A DNA stretch of 64,000 bases from CAXPZW01 sp964221845 (GCA_964221845.1 CAXPZW010000012.1:124001-188000), one strand, 5' to 3'. Counted from the first letter of the stretch, positions 24,696-33,791 are shown. Translations and numbers: made by a program. Notes: generated by a model from the letters alone, not told the origin.

Positions 24696-26410
24696 AAGAC
24701 GTCTGGCAAGCACGTGCGCAGGTGTGGACCGAATCCCCCTTCGATATCGCCACACGAGAAGAAGTCGCCCGCCTGATCAAACGCGATCCCGCGGCCTGCG
24801 AAGAGGCCTTCTACACCGACCTGGAGTTTGGCACCGGGGGCCTGCGTGGCATCATGGGTCCGGGCACCAACCGCATCAACCGGTATACCATCGGCATGGC
24901 CACCCAAGGCCTGTCCAACTACATCAATGAAAATTTTAGGGCGGGCACCTCTAAAGTGGCCATCGCCTATGACTCGCGCAACAACAGCCCTTTGTTTGCC
25001 CGCGTGGCTGCAGAAGTGTTTGCGGCCAATGGCATTGGGGTGTACTTGTTTGAAAGCCTGCGCCCAACGCCTGAGCTTTCGTTTGCCATTCGTCACTTGG
25101 GCTGCCAAGCAGGCGTTGTGGTCACCGCATCCCACAATCCGCCCGAATACAACGGGTACAAAGTGTACTGGGACGACGGCGGTCAAATCGTACCTCCGCA
25201 CGACGGCAACATCATCGACCGGGTGCGGGCGATCAAAACCATTGACGAGGTCAAGTTCGACGGCGACTTGTCTAAAATCGAACTGGTAGGCTCGGCCATT
25301 GATGAGGCGTACATCGCAACGTTGCTCAAGCAAGTCAAGGATCCTGAGCTCATCCGGGACCACAAAGACCTGAGGATCGTTTTCACGAGCCTGCACGGTA
25401 CCGGGATCACTGTTTTGCCCAAAGCATTGCGCGAGGCCGGTTTCCGCAAGGTTACGTTGGTTCCTGAACAAGACATTCCCGACGGCAACTTCCCCACGGT
25501 GGAATCTCCCAACCCTGAGGAGGCAGCCGCATTGAAGCTGGGCCTGCGCATGGCTGAGCGCACTAAGGCGGACATCCTGCTGGGCACCGACCCCGACGCA
25601 GACCGCGTGGGTGCTGCTGCACGCGATGCCTCAGGCGCTTTCCGCCTGTTGAATGGCAACGAGGCCGGGTCACTGATTGTGTACTACTGCCTGCACAAAC
25701 TGCGCGAGTCGGGCCGTTTGCGTCCCAACCACTTTGTGGCCAAAACCATTGTCACCACCGAGCTCATCGCTGCCATTGCCGCTCATTTTGAAGTTCCTTG
25801 TCACGACACCCTCACCGGGTTCAAGTGGATCGCTTCTAAAATCCGCGAGCTAGAAGGCGAACAAGAATTTGTAGCCGGCGGCGAGGAGTCATACGGGTAC
25901 CTGATTGGGGATGCCGTGCGCGACAAAGACGCTGTAGCTTCAGCCATGATGCTGTGTGAGATTGCGGCTTGGGCCCGTTCGCAAGACAAAACCCTGTTTG
26001 ACCTGCTTGAAGACATCCACAATGCCTGCGGCGCGTACCGCGAGCGGTTGATTTCGGTCAAGAAGCAAGGCAAAGCGGGTAAAGAAGCCATTGCGGCCAT
26101 GATGGAAGGGTTCCGCACCAATCCACCTGCTACCCTCGGAGGCGAAAAGGTGGTGGCGGTGGCCGACGTCCGCGCCGGAACGCTCACCCAATTGGCCGAC
26201 GGTTCCACCACACCCTTGGAGGTGCCGGCTTCCAACGTGATTCAGTTCTTCACCGAGCAAGGGTCAAAGATCACAGCCCGCCCATCGGGCACCGAACCTA
26301 AAATCAAGTTTTACTTTAGTGTGAATGCACCGGTCAACGGCGACTACACCGCGCTGATGGCGGATCTCGAAACCCGCATCGACGGGCTGGTGGCCGATTT
26401 CGGAGCATAA
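24692..26410 (+). CDS. Phosphoglucomutase/phosphomannomutase family protein
   Basis: A 572-residue alpha-D-phosphohexomutase of the PGM2-like subgroup. The catalytic phosphoserine loop is TASHNPPEYNG near residue 145, the metal loop is DPDADRVG near residue 303, the sugar-binding loop GGEESYGY is near residue 396, and the phosphate-binding RPSGTEPKIKFY is near residue 530. It interconverts hexose 1- and 6-phosphates, probably glucose. It is coupled to rfbD by a 4-nt overlap and overlaps the convergent cvpA-like gene by 67 nt. Confidence 0.93.
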   Translation: MKDVWQARAQVWTESPFDIATREEVARLIKRDPAACEEAFYTDLEFGTGGLRGIMGPGTNRINRYTIGMATQGLSNYINENFRAGTSKVAIAYDSRNNSPLFARVAAEVFAANGIGVYLFESLRPTPELSFAIRHLGCQAGVVVTASHNPPEYNGYKVYWDDGGQIVPPHDGNIIDRVRAIKTIDEVKFDGDLSKIELVGSAIDEAYIATLLKQVKDPELIRDHKDLRIVFTSLHGTGITVLPKALREAGFRKVTLVPEQDIPDGNFPTVESPNPEEAAALKLGLRMAERTKADILLGTDPDADRVGAAARDASGAFRLLNGNEAGSLIVYYCLHKLRESGRLRPNHFVAKTIVTTELIAAIAAHFEVPCHDTLTGFKWIASKIRELEGEQEFVAGGEESYGYLIGDAVRDKDAVASAMMLCEIAAWARSQDKTLFDLLEDIHNACGAYRERLISVKKQGKAGKEAIAAMMEGFRTNPPATLGGEKVVAVADVRAGTLTQLADGSTTPLEVPASNVIQFFTEQGSKITARPSGTEPKIKFYFSVNAPVNGDYTALMADLETRIDGLVADFGA

Positions 26411-26967
26411 GCTTCCAGGGCCCGTTCCCAAGGCATGGTGTTGCGTTGGCGTTCTTTGCGCCACTGCTCAAACTGTTCGTATAAGCGTGTGTTCTGCAGG
26501 GCTGGCATGACCGCCATGGCGGTTTCCATGTACAGCCCGTAGAGGGCCGATTCTTCCTTGAGCTCGTCGGGGACCAGTTTAAATTTGTCGTCGAGCCCGT
26601 GCAAGGTCCACAGCGCAATGCTGGTGATCAGCAGCACCTTAGCCACGGAAAACAAGGCCCCAGCTGCGCGGTTCAGCCATCCCAAAGCCGCCATCTTGGC
26701 CACTTTGCTCAAGGCCCGCGCCAAGAAGTGCACCGCCACCACAATCCCAATAAAGGTGGTCGCAAACGCAATCACAGGCAGGTATTCGGAGTCCCATTTC
26801 AGGCTGTCTTGCATCCAAGTGGCCACCTCATCTGAGAAGTGAATGCCACCATAGATCCCGCCGGCCAAAGCCAGCAAGCCAAAGACTTCCAGAATCAATC
26901 CTTTTTTCCAGCCGCTGTAGGCGCCCAGGAGCAACGGCAAAAGCAAGATGAGGTCGAGTGCATTCAC
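26344..26967 (-). CDS. CvpA family membrane protein
   Basis: A 207-residue protein with four membrane segments, beginning NALDLILLLPLLLGAYSGWKKG, which is the CvpA family signature. It uses a GTG start at 26967. The family is needed for colicin V production in E. coli and for envelope stress or colonisation in others; its mechanism is unclear. The C-terminal tail of about 22 codons lies over the end of the phosphoglucomutase gene on the other strand and is rich in Ser/Arg, so it may be a read-through extension rather than conserved sequence. Confidence 0.82.
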   Translation of the reverse strand: MNALDLILLLPLLLGAYSGWKKGLILEVFGLLALAGGIYGGIHFSDEVATWMQDSLKWDSEYLPVIAFATTFIGIVVAVHFLARALSKVAKMAALGWLNRAAGALFSVAKVLLITSIALWTLHGLDDKFKLVPDELKEESALYGLYMETAMAVMPALQNTRLYEQFEQWRKERQRNTMPWERALEAYAPKSATSPSMRVSRSAISAV

Positions 26968-27075
26968 GGGGTGGAAAGTTCTGCGTTTGGCCGCGGCAGC
27001 ACCGCACAACGCGTTGTGGATTATGAACGGAAAAATCCACAGGGCCCTTATGGGAGCGGTGTACCTTCGGGGCGC

Positions 27076-27561
27076 ATGTCAGATTCTGTTTCCATCCGAC
27101 CGGCCGTGGCTGCCGATGCCGCGGTGATCTTGGACCTCATCCAAGAACTCGCCGTCTACGAGCGCGAGCCCGATGCAGTGCGATTGACCGAAGACCAACT
27201 GCGCACCGACGGATTTGGCGACGCACCTGCATTCGAGGTGTTGCTTGCCGAGCGTGCGAGTGAAGTCTTGGGCATGGCCTTGTTTTACCCGTGCTACAGC
27301 ACGTGGAACGGCAAAGCCATGTACCTGGAAGACCTGATGGTTCGCGAGGCTGCTCGAGGTTCGGGTGTGGGCAAAGCGCTCATGGCTGCCTTGGCGCAAG
27401 TATCCTTGGACCGCGGTGCCACGCAGCTGCGTTGGCAGGTCTTGGACTGGAATACGCCTGCCATTGAGGTGTACAAACGCCTGGGCGCTGGACTGGACGA
27501 AACTTGGATCAACGGCCGACTCGATGTGGCCGGCATGCATGCACTCACCCAACCGCACTGA
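27076..27561 (+). CDS. GNAT family N-acetyltransferase
   Basis: A 161-residue single-domain acetyltransferase with acetyl-CoA loop ARGSGVGKALM near residue 95, preceded by YLEDLMVRE. The sequence closely resembles diamine (spermidine/spermine-type) N-acetyltransferases of the SAT family, including ending on a CoA-proximal YKRLGA. The acceptor is not certain. The start is preceded by TACCTTCG, a near-consensus promoter. It is followed by aspartokinase after 2 nt. Confidence 0.85.
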   Translation: MSDSVSIRPAVAADAAVILDLIQELAVYEREPDAVRLTEDQLRTDGFGDAPAFEVLLAERASEVLGMALFYPCYSTWNGKAMYLEDLMVREAARGSGVGKALMAALAQVSLDRGATQLRWQVLDWNTPAIEVYKRLGAGLDETWINGRLDVAGMHALTQPH

Positions 27562-27563
27562 CC

Positions 27564-28841
27564 ATGGAGGTATTCAAATTTGGAGGCGCGTCGGTCAAAG
27601 ACGCCGAGGCAGTCAAAAACGTAGCACACATCTTGCGCGCAGCTCCGGCTGCAGAACGCGTGGTGGTGATTTCCGCCATGGGCAAGACCACCAACATGCT
27701 CGAGGAGGTCCTGCGCGACTGGTTCGACGGACGTGGGCATGCTGCCGCCTTGCAACGCGTGGGCACCTACCACCGCAACATCATGGAAGAGGTGTTTGCC
27801 TCAGGCGTACCCGAGGGGTTTGCCTTTGACACCTTGTGGGCCGAGCTCGAAGCCCGTTTGGACCGCTCACCGGGCGAAGACTTTGATTTCGAATACGACC
27901 AAGTGGTGAGCTACGGAGAGTTGTTCTCCACCGCCATTGTGGCCGCCTACTTGGAATCCGAGGGCTTCAAGAGCGAGTGGGTGGATGTACGCAACATCAT
28001 CCGTACAGATAGCGCCTACCGCAAGGCCCGGGTAGACTGGGCGCGCACGCGCAAGAATGGTGAAGTCCTCAAGGGATACCTGGCCGATGAGGACTGTGAA
28101 TTGGTGGTCACCCAAGGCTTCATTGCCAAAGGCAACCTGGGCAACACCACCACCTTGGGACGCGAGGGGAGTGATTTCTCTGCGTCCATCCTGGCGCACA
28201 TCACCGATGCGCAAACCGTGACCATCTGGAAGGACGTGCGCGGCATGCAAAACGCCGACCCCAGCTGGTTCAACAACACCGTGCGCTTGCCGCAGATCAG
28301 CTACCGCGAAGCCATCGAGCTGAGTTACTACGGTGCCTCGGTCATTCACCCCAAGACCATCCAGCCCTTGCAAGACAAGGGCATCGACTTGCACGTCAAG
28401 TCCTTTTTGGAGCCCGAAGAAGAAGGCACCATCATCCAAGCCAACGCCGAGCGGGACCACTTGATCCCCTCGTACATCTTCAAGCCCGAACAAATCCTGG
28501 TGTCTGTATCGCGGCGTGATTTGGCCTTTGTGGGGGAGCAGCAGCTCTCGGGCATCTTTGCCACCTTGGATACCATTGGCCTCAACATCAACATGATGCA
28601 GCTCTCGGCACTGAACTTCTCGTTTGTGATGGACAACGATACCCGTCGCCTCGAACGCCTGCGCGGGATGTTAAGCGAACATTATGAGGTGCGCTATAAC
28701 GAGGGCATGACCTTGCTCACTGTACGCCACTACGACGAACCTACCCTTTCAGGTTTGGTGACTGGAAATGAGGTGCTTCTGGAGCAAAAAACCCGCTCGA
28801 CGATCCGCCTTGTGATGCGTCCGGAAACAGGGGGTGCGTAG
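27564..28841 (+). CDS. lysC: Aspartate kinase
   Basis: A 425-residue monofunctional aspartokinase, the entry enzyme to Lys, Met, Thr and diaminopimelate synthesis. It has the N-terminal KFGGASVKDAEAV motif and, near residue 200, TLGREGSDFSAS. The C-terminal ACT region that usually mediates feedback begins around residue 310. The start at 27564 follows the GNAT stop closely. It is part of a two-gene unit, with a structured region and terminator downstream at 28907-29027. Confidence 0.94.
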   Translation: MEVFKFGGASVKDAEAVKNVAHILRAAPAAERVVVISAMGKTTNMLEEVLRDWFDGRGHAAALQRVGTYHRNIMEEVFASGVPEGFAFDTLWAELEARLDRSPGEDFDFEYDQVVSYGELFSTAIVAAYLESEGFKSEWVDVRNIIRTDSAYRKARVDWARTRKNGEVLKGYLADEDCELVVTQGFIAKGNLGNTTTLGREGSDFSASILAHITDAQTVTIWKDVRGMQNADPSWFNNTVRLPQISYREAIELSYYGASVIHPKTIQPLQDKGIDLHVKSFLEPEEEGTIIQANAERDHLIPSYIFKPEQILVSVSRRDLAFVGEQQLSGIFATLDTIGLNINMMQLSALNFSFVMDNDTRRLERLRGMLSEHYEVRYNEGMTLLTVRHYDEPTLSGLVTGNEVLLEQKTRSTIRLVMRPETGGA

Positions 28842-28906
28842 GGCTGGCATTTTTTCACTCTTCTGCCACAACTCCCGATTTACTTTGCTTATCTTAGCAT
28901 CTATGC

Positions 28907-29027
28907 CAGGAGAGACATCTCCTGCGATAAGGCAAATTTTCATAGTTTACAATTGTCACCAATTGTAATGGTAGTTTTAGTTTAATGTTAAGTGGAATAG
29001 GGACTGAGCGCAGTCCCTATTTTTTTG
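28907..29027 (+). ncRNA. Candidate structured RNA or 3'-UTR in AT-rich gap
   Basis: The gap after lysC contains three hairpins in a row on an AT-rich background. They are CAGGAGA/TCTCCTG (28907-28924), TTACAATTG/CAATTGTAA (28947-28968) and the terminator stem. TTTACTTTG near 28879 resembles a -7 element. It could be a small RNA or the lysC 3'-UTR, and the second repeat could also be a protein operator. No known riboswitch motif was recognised. Confidence 0.35.
28996..29027 (+). terminator. Intrinsic terminator after lysC
   Basis: ATAGGGACT and AGTCCCTAT form a 9-bp stem with a GAGCGC loop, followed by a run of seven T. It ends transcripts on the plus strand. Confidence 0.85.
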
Positions 29028-29139
29028 TCCCTGATTTTGGTAAACCGGTACTTGCATCAAACCTACCGTTGCTTAACCCGCCCCGTCAGAAACGCCTTCT
29101 GGCGGGATGCTTGTGGCTTGGATTCCCAAACCACGATCC

Positions 29140-29769
29140 ATGAAAAAACGTACCCCCAAACTCTCAGCCGGCTCCATGGCTGACATTGCCTTTTTGCTGC
29201 TGGTGTTCTTCTTGCTGGTGACCGAAATCCCCGAAGACCACGGCCTGCTCACCCACCTCCCAGAAGAACCTGCCTGCGAGGATTGCTTCACACATGAACG
29301 CAATATGCTACAGGTCAAACTCGGCAAACACGGCGAGTTGCTGGTGGACGGCGAATACAGCTCGCTCGACCAGCTGCGCACCCAAGCCGAACGTTTCTAC
29401 CGCAACGGCGGCATCTTGGTTGAACGCCCCGCCGATCCCAACTACCCCCAGCGCAAGTGGGTGGGGGCCGAAGGTGCTTCGCTGGACGCCAAGCAGGAAC
29501 TCACTGTGCGGGTGCTCGGAAACTACCGCGCCATGCCACGTGTGGCCGGCATCCAACTCGATGCGCGCCCGTTTACGCCCTACCCATGGTATGTGGAGGT
29601 CAACGATGCGCTGGTGGGCGCACGTTTTACTGTGATGAATGAAGTGCTGAAGGCCAAAGGCCTGCCTGTGTGGGAAGTGATGGAGAATGATCCCGCCTAC
29701 CGGAAGGAGGTATTGGCGGTGGAAACAGCCGTGCCCGACAGAGCTATGGATTTGCTTGCGACAGAGTAA
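29140..29769 (+). CDS. ExbD/TolR-family biopolymer transport protein
   Basis: A 209-residue protein with a single N-terminal membrane helix (IAFLLLVFFLLV). The conserved, proton-conducting Asp lies just before it in SMADIAF, as in ExbD/TolR. It is longer than typical ExbD (about 140-200 residues). Its periplasmic part contains CEDC (residues near 46), not a usual ExbD feature. ExbD needs ExbB to form the motor, but no ExbB gene is adjacent. The start ATG at 29140 begins the MKKRTPKLSAGSMAD segment typical of Bacteroidota ExbD. Confidence 0.85.
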   Translation: MKKRTPKLSAGSMADIAFLLLVFFLLVTEIPEDHGLLTHLPEEPACEDCFTHERNMLQVKLGKHGELLVDGEYSSLDQLRTQAERFYRNGGILVERPADPNYPQRKWVGAEGASLDAKQELTVRVLGNYRAMPRVAGIQLDARPFTPYPWYVEVNDALVGARFTVMNEVLKAKGLPVWEVMENDPAYRKEVLAVETAVPDRAMDLLATE

Positions 29770-29772
29770 AAG

Positions 29773-29799
29773 AAAAGCCCGCGAGTAGCGGGCTTTTTT
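29773..29799. terminator. Bidirectional terminator after exbD-like gene
   Basis: AAAAGCCCGC and GCGGGCTTTTTT form a strong stem with a 5-nt loop. It serves the exbD-like gene and, on the other strand, the DUF2795 gene. Confidence 0.88.
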
Positions 29800-29803
29800 G
29801 ATT

Positions 29804-30025
29804 CTAGTATTCGTCTTCGTTGAAGAAGAAGTCTTCCTTGGTCGGATAGTCCGGCCAAATGTCTTCGATGGTTTCGAATGCGTCGCCTTCGTCCTCCACT
29901 TGCTGCAAGTTTTCTACGACTTCAAGGGGAGCACCGGCACGCATCGCGTAATCGATCAGCTCGTCTTTGGTGGCGGGCCATGGGGCGTCCTCCAGGTAGG
30001 AGGCCAATTCCAGTGTCCAATACAT
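29804..30025 (-). CDS. DUF2795 domain protein
   Basis: A 73-residue acidic protein, MYWTLELASYLEDAPWPATK, matching the DUF2795 family by its W-P-A-T-K-x-E-L-I-D pattern. This small protein is widespread in Bacteroidota and has no known function. The Asp/Glu-rich C-terminus (DFFFNEDEY) suggests an interaction tail. Exact TACTTTTG is about 35 nt upstream. It is monocistronic and ends at the shared terminator. Confidence 0.8.
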   Translation of the reverse strand: MYWTLELASYLEDAPWPATKDELIDYAMRAGAPLEVVENLQQVEDEGDAFETIEDIWPDYPTKEDFFFNEDEY

Positions 30026-30059
30026 AACTCAGTCTGTTGTAGGCGATTTAGGAATGCCG

Positions 30060-30067
30060 CAAAAGTA
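30060..30067 (-). promoter_or_regulatory. Bacteroidota -7 element for DUF2795 gene
   Basis: TACTTTTG on the minus strand matches TAnnTTTG exactly, 34 nt before the ATG. Confidence 0.6.
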
Positions 30068-30150
30068 TGCGAAATGACGCCACCTGCAACAGGTGGTTTC
30101 AGTTCGAACTTTGGTCGGCTATTTTCCATGATCATTTTGCGTGTGTTTAT

Positions 30151-30699
30151 TTATTCGCGCGGCTTCCAGGCAATTTCGTCCGCGCCGTTTTGCGCACTCA
30201 ACCACCGTGCCAGAACGAAGAAGTAGTCGCTCAAGCGGTTGAGCAGTGGCAGCACGGCGGATGGAATTTCCACCTCAGCCTGCATTTCGCCTATACGGCG
30301 TTCAGCGCGTCGGGTTACCGTACGGCACACGTGGGCATGGGAGTTGGCCACATGTCCTCCGGGCAAAACAAAGTTCTGCAGGGCGGGTAAATCCACATCC
30401 ATGCTGTCCATGGCAGACTCCAAATCCGCTGTCAGTGATGCATCGATGGCAGGCAGGGGAAACTTATTGGTTTCTGGGTCTGCCGAGAGGTGGCTGCCCA
30501 CAGCGAACAGCGCACTTTGGATGCGTTGCAGCAATGCACGCGCAGAAGGGTCAGCTACGTGGTCGTGCAACAACCCAATGAAGCTGTTGAGCTCATCCAG
30601 GGTACCATAGGCTTCGATGCGCGGATGGTGTTTGGGCACGCGGGTGCCTCCCAACAGGCCGGTTTGGCCCTCGTCTCCTTTACGGGTGTATACTTTCAT
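30151..30699 (-). CDS. Cob(I)alamin adenosyltransferase, PduO type
   Basis: A 182-residue PduO-family enzyme that transfers the 5'-deoxyadenosyl group of ATP to cob(I)alamin to form adenosylcobalamin. ATP-binding TRKGDEGQTGLLGG lies near residue 5, and RTVTRRAERRI near residue 125 is the conserved arginine helix. The start at 30699 is chosen because KVYTRKGD begins the fold. It overlaps the end of the cyclase gene upstream by 20 nt. No cobalamin biosynthesis genes are near, so it may serve salvage. Confidence 0.93.
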   Translation of the reverse strand: MKVYTRKGDEGQTGLLGGTRVPKHHPRIEAYGTLDELNSFIGLLHDHVADPSARALLQRIQSALFAVGSHLSADPETNKFPLPAIDASLTADLESAMDSMDVDLPALQNFVLPGGHVANSHAHVCRTVTRRAERRIGEMQAEVEIPSAVLPLLNRLSDYFFVLARWLSAQNGADEIAWKPRE

Positions 30700-33600
30700 G
30701 TTCTGCGCTGCGCTTTTCTCGCACAAAGTACATTTCCAGCGCCCCTTTGTTCTTTGCGGCCACTTCTCCGCGTGCTTCGGTGCGGTAAGTGCCTGAGATG
30801 AGGCGGCTGGTTTCCAGAGACACGTTGATTTCATCCACCTCGCCGGAGCTTTCCATGCGGGCAGCGATGTTCACCGTGTCTCCCCAGATATCGTACGCAA
30901 ACTTTTTCTCTCCCACAACCCCTGCTACTACTGGACCGCTGTGAATCCCAATGCGAATGTCCCAAGCGGGCTTGCCTTGGGCGCGGTTTTCGGCGTTGAT
31001 GGTGTGCACCGCATTGCGCAGGGCAACGGCAAAATCCACCATACGCACCGCGTGATCAGCTTGGGAGGTGGGGATGCCAGCGGCGCACATGTACGCATCG
31101 CCAATGGTCTTGATTTTCTCCACCTTGAATTGCCCGGTCAAGGCGTCAAACGCCCGGAAGTACTTGTCTAGGGTTTGTACTAGCAAGTTGGAATCGAGCT
31201 GTTCGCTCAGCTGGGTGAAGCCCTTGAAATCGGTGAATAACACACTCACGTCGTTGTAGTGTCGAGCCGTGGTGGCGCCGTGAGTCTTGAGTTCTTCGGC
31301 GGTTTCCCGAGGGAGGATGTTGAGGAGTAGCCGGTCGCTGCGGGCTTGTTCTGCGCGGACTTCGCGGGTGCGTTCGTCCACTTTGATTTCCAGTTTACGC
31401 TTTTCACGCAGGAGGTATTGCAAGCGCAAGCGTACAAACCCAATGACCACCACCGCGATAAGCAATGCGGCGCCAATGCGGAAAGGCCAAGTGGCGTAAA
31501 AAGGCGGTTCGATTTTGAATTGGGCCACCGCCGGTTGGTCGCTCCAAGCGGTGCCGTTTACCGAGGCGCGCACCAGCAATTGGTACATGCCTGGCTCCAA
31601 GCTGCTGTATGAGACTTGGTTGGCGGTGGTGGCGGGGCTCCAGGTTTGATCGGCGCCCACCAATTGGTATTGGTATCGCAGGCGTTCGGGCTGGGTGAGC
31701 GACACCGCGTGCACCTCAAATGAGAATTGATTTTGGTCGGACTCCAAGCACACCACATCCGGGGTTTCGGTAGAGGCTAGCAAGCTGTCCCAGGCCACAG
31801 GAACATAGTTGAGTTGCACCTGGTCTAAGGTCACCGCTGGTGGAATGTAGTGCGGCATATACCCGGTGCCGAGCACCCGACTGATGCCCTCTGTGGTGCC
31901 GCACCACAGGGTGCCTTCGTGGTCCACAGCCACGGCATTTCTGCGGGTTTCTACCCCAGCAAACCCATCGTCGCTGTCGTAGAATTCGGCGTCGAGAACA
32001 GCTGCGCCTTCGGGATCCATAACCAAGTGCTGCAGGCCGTCAGGCGTGCCAATCCAAAGGTCGCCTTGGGCGTCTTCGGCTACAAAATGCACCACGTAGT
32101 TTTCCATGAAGTCCAGCCCCACGTTGCCTACCACGCGGTCGTCTTCTACCTGCAACACACCGGCGCCTTCGGTACCGACCCACAGGTGTCCGTGGCGGCA
32201 TTGGGCGATGGCCGTGATGGGCATGTTGCGTGTGCCCGGAATGCCTTTCAGCGCTCCATAGCTACCCGCTTGCGCGTTCCAAACCGAGTGGTACAGTCCT
32301 TTTGGGGTGCCCACCCACAAGTCGGCGCTTGCTGAGAAGAAGGCGGTGTTCACCGTACGCAAGGGGTCTATCCGAGTCGGGTCTTCCCACACAAATCCAA
32401 CATCCCTGGTCAGCTCCTCGCCGGCGATCAAGAGCCTATCGCTGCGTGCTACAATGGCGCGAATGGTGCCCATTTCGCTGAACGGGAACAGCGTGTTGAT
32501 GCGTTCGGATTTCCATTCCAACACGCCTGAACTCGTGGTGCCGATCAACACGCTACCATCCGATATCGGTCGTATGCAGGTGATTTCATCGTCGTCGTTG
32601 CTGGTGTTGGTGTAAACGCGTTCCAAGGTGTTTTCCTGCCAGCGGTAGACCTGCCCGGAAAGGGTGCCAAACCACACGGTTGTGCCGTTTTGCAAAGCCA
32701 CAGCCGTCACGCTCTCCTCAGGAAAACCTTGGCTTTGGGTGTAATGCTGGAAACGGCGGTCACTAAGTGCTGCAAGCCCGCCCACGAGAGTGCCAAACCA
32801 CAAGGTGCCGTCGCGGTCGGTGAAAATTTTGCGGAAGCGGTTGTCAGGCAACCCCTGTTCGGACGAGAGCCAACTCGGCGAATCGGCGTTGAGATCCGGC
32901 AGAAAATGCGCCACCCCTTCGGTTTTGGTGCCCACCCAGATTTCGTCCTGCAGGTCACGGGCCAGGGTGCGGATGCGAATGCCGTCAAAGGCGCGCGCCG
33001 GTTCGGCGCGTTCTTGTTCGCGTCGGATGCGTACCAGACCGGTTTCGGTGCCTGCCCAAACGCCGTCATCGGTTTCCAACAGGCTCAGCACTCGCGGGTG
33101 GGAGAGGCCGTGTTCCAGCCCCCAATAGTGCCACCCGAAGTTGTCCCAACACCACACGCCGTGGTCGGTTCCGTACCAGCTGTGGCCGTCGGCATCTTGG
33201 AGAGCGCAGCGGACAGTGGCGTCCAAGCCCGGCGGGCGTTGCATGGGTTCCAGTGCAGTGTCATTCAACACAAACAGGCCGTCCGATTTTGTGCCGATGA
33301 CCAAGCGGCCAGCAGCGTCCTCCAGCATGCAACGCACGTGCAAGTCCGGGTAACCTGGGGGCAAAGCAAGGGTGTGGATGGAGTCGTTTTCGAAGTAGGC
33401 CAAACCGCTTTCAGGCAGACCCAACCAGAGGCGGCCATTGTTGGCCACATACAAGCTGCGCACGCTGGCATCGGGCAAGCCTTCTGTGCGGCGGTAGCTG
33501 CGAAAGGTGCGCCCATCAAAGCGGCTGAGTCCTCCGTCTTCGGTGGCGATCCAAAGGGCACCTTCGACATCTTGGGCCACATCGTAGACACCAGTTGTGG

Positions 33601-33700
33601 GCAGACCCTGTGGCTTTGAGTAGCGATCAAAGTGCAGGCTTTGGCCGGCAGCAGTCGTCCACGCTACCCATCCGATGAGGCAGACTATCCAGCGGTTCAT
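30680..33700 (-). CDS. Beta-propeller sensor adenylate/guanylate cyclase
   Basis: A 1006-residue signalling protein with a signal peptide (MNRWIVCLIGWVAWTTAAGQ). It has two-component-regulator-type propeller blades (repeated G-x-LWIGT-x-GL elements from about residue 30 to 620), a Y_Y_Y domain near 650-740, and one membrane helix near 755. A class III cyclase domain follows, with VLFTDFKGFTQLSE (first metal Asp) and GDAYMCAAG. The usual partner of such propellers is a histidine kinase; here the output is cNMP. Substrate (ATP or GTP) is uncertain. Its 3' end overlaps the PduO gene by 20 nt. Confidence 0.88.
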   Translation of the reverse strand: MNRWIVCLIGWVAWTTAAGQSLHFDRYSKPQGLPTTGVYDVAQDVEGALWIATEDGGLSRFDGRTFRSYRRTEGLPDASVRSLYVANNGRLWLGLPESGLAYFENDSIHTLALPPGYPDLHVRCMLEDAAGRLVIGTKSDGLFVLNDTALEPMQRPPGLDATVRCALQDADGHSWYGTDHGVWCWDNFGWHYWGLEHGLSHPRVLSLLETDDGVWAGTETGLVRIRREQERAEPARAFDGIRIRTLARDLQDEIWVGTKTEGVAHFLPDLNADSPSWLSSEQGLPDNRFRKIFTDRDGTLWFGTLVGGLAALSDRRFQHYTQSQGFPEESVTAVALQNGTTVWFGTLSGQVYRWQENTLERVYTNTSNDDDEITCIRPISDGSVLIGTTSSGVLEWKSERINTLFPFSEMGTIRAIVARSDRLLIAGEELTRDVGFVWEDPTRIDPLRTVNTAFFSASADLWVGTPKGLYHSVWNAQAGSYGALKGIPGTRNMPITAIAQCRHGHLWVGTEGAGVLQVEDDRVVGNVGLDFMENYVVHFVAEDAQGDLWIGTPDGLQHLVMDPEGAAVLDAEFYDSDDGFAGVETRRNAVAVDHEGTLWCGTTEGISRVLGTGYMPHYIPPAVTLDQVQLNYVPVAWDSLLASTETPDVVCLESDQNQFSFEVHAVSLTQPERLRYQYQLVGADQTWSPATTANQVSYSSLEPGMYQLLVRASVNGTAWSDQPAVAQFKIEPPFYATWPFRIGAALLIAVVVIGFVRLRLQYLLREKRKLEIKVDERTREVRAEQARSDRLLLNILPRETAEELKTHGATTARHYNDVSVLFTDFKGFTQLSEQLDSNLLVQTLDKYFRAFDALTGQFKVEKIKTIGDAYMCAAGIPTSQADHAVRMVDFAVALRNAVHTINAENRAQGKPAWDIRIGIHSGPVVAGVVGEKKFAYDIWGDTVNIAARMESSGEVDEINVSLETSRLISGTYRTEARGEVAAKNKGALEMYFVREKRSAEHESIHP

Positions 33701-33791
33701 GAGGTGCAATTTAGAAGATTTGTGACCCTGTAGCAGTGTAAAATCCCTGCCTTTCTGGGCGATGGGGCATGGTAAGGCGTGTGGGTTGCGT

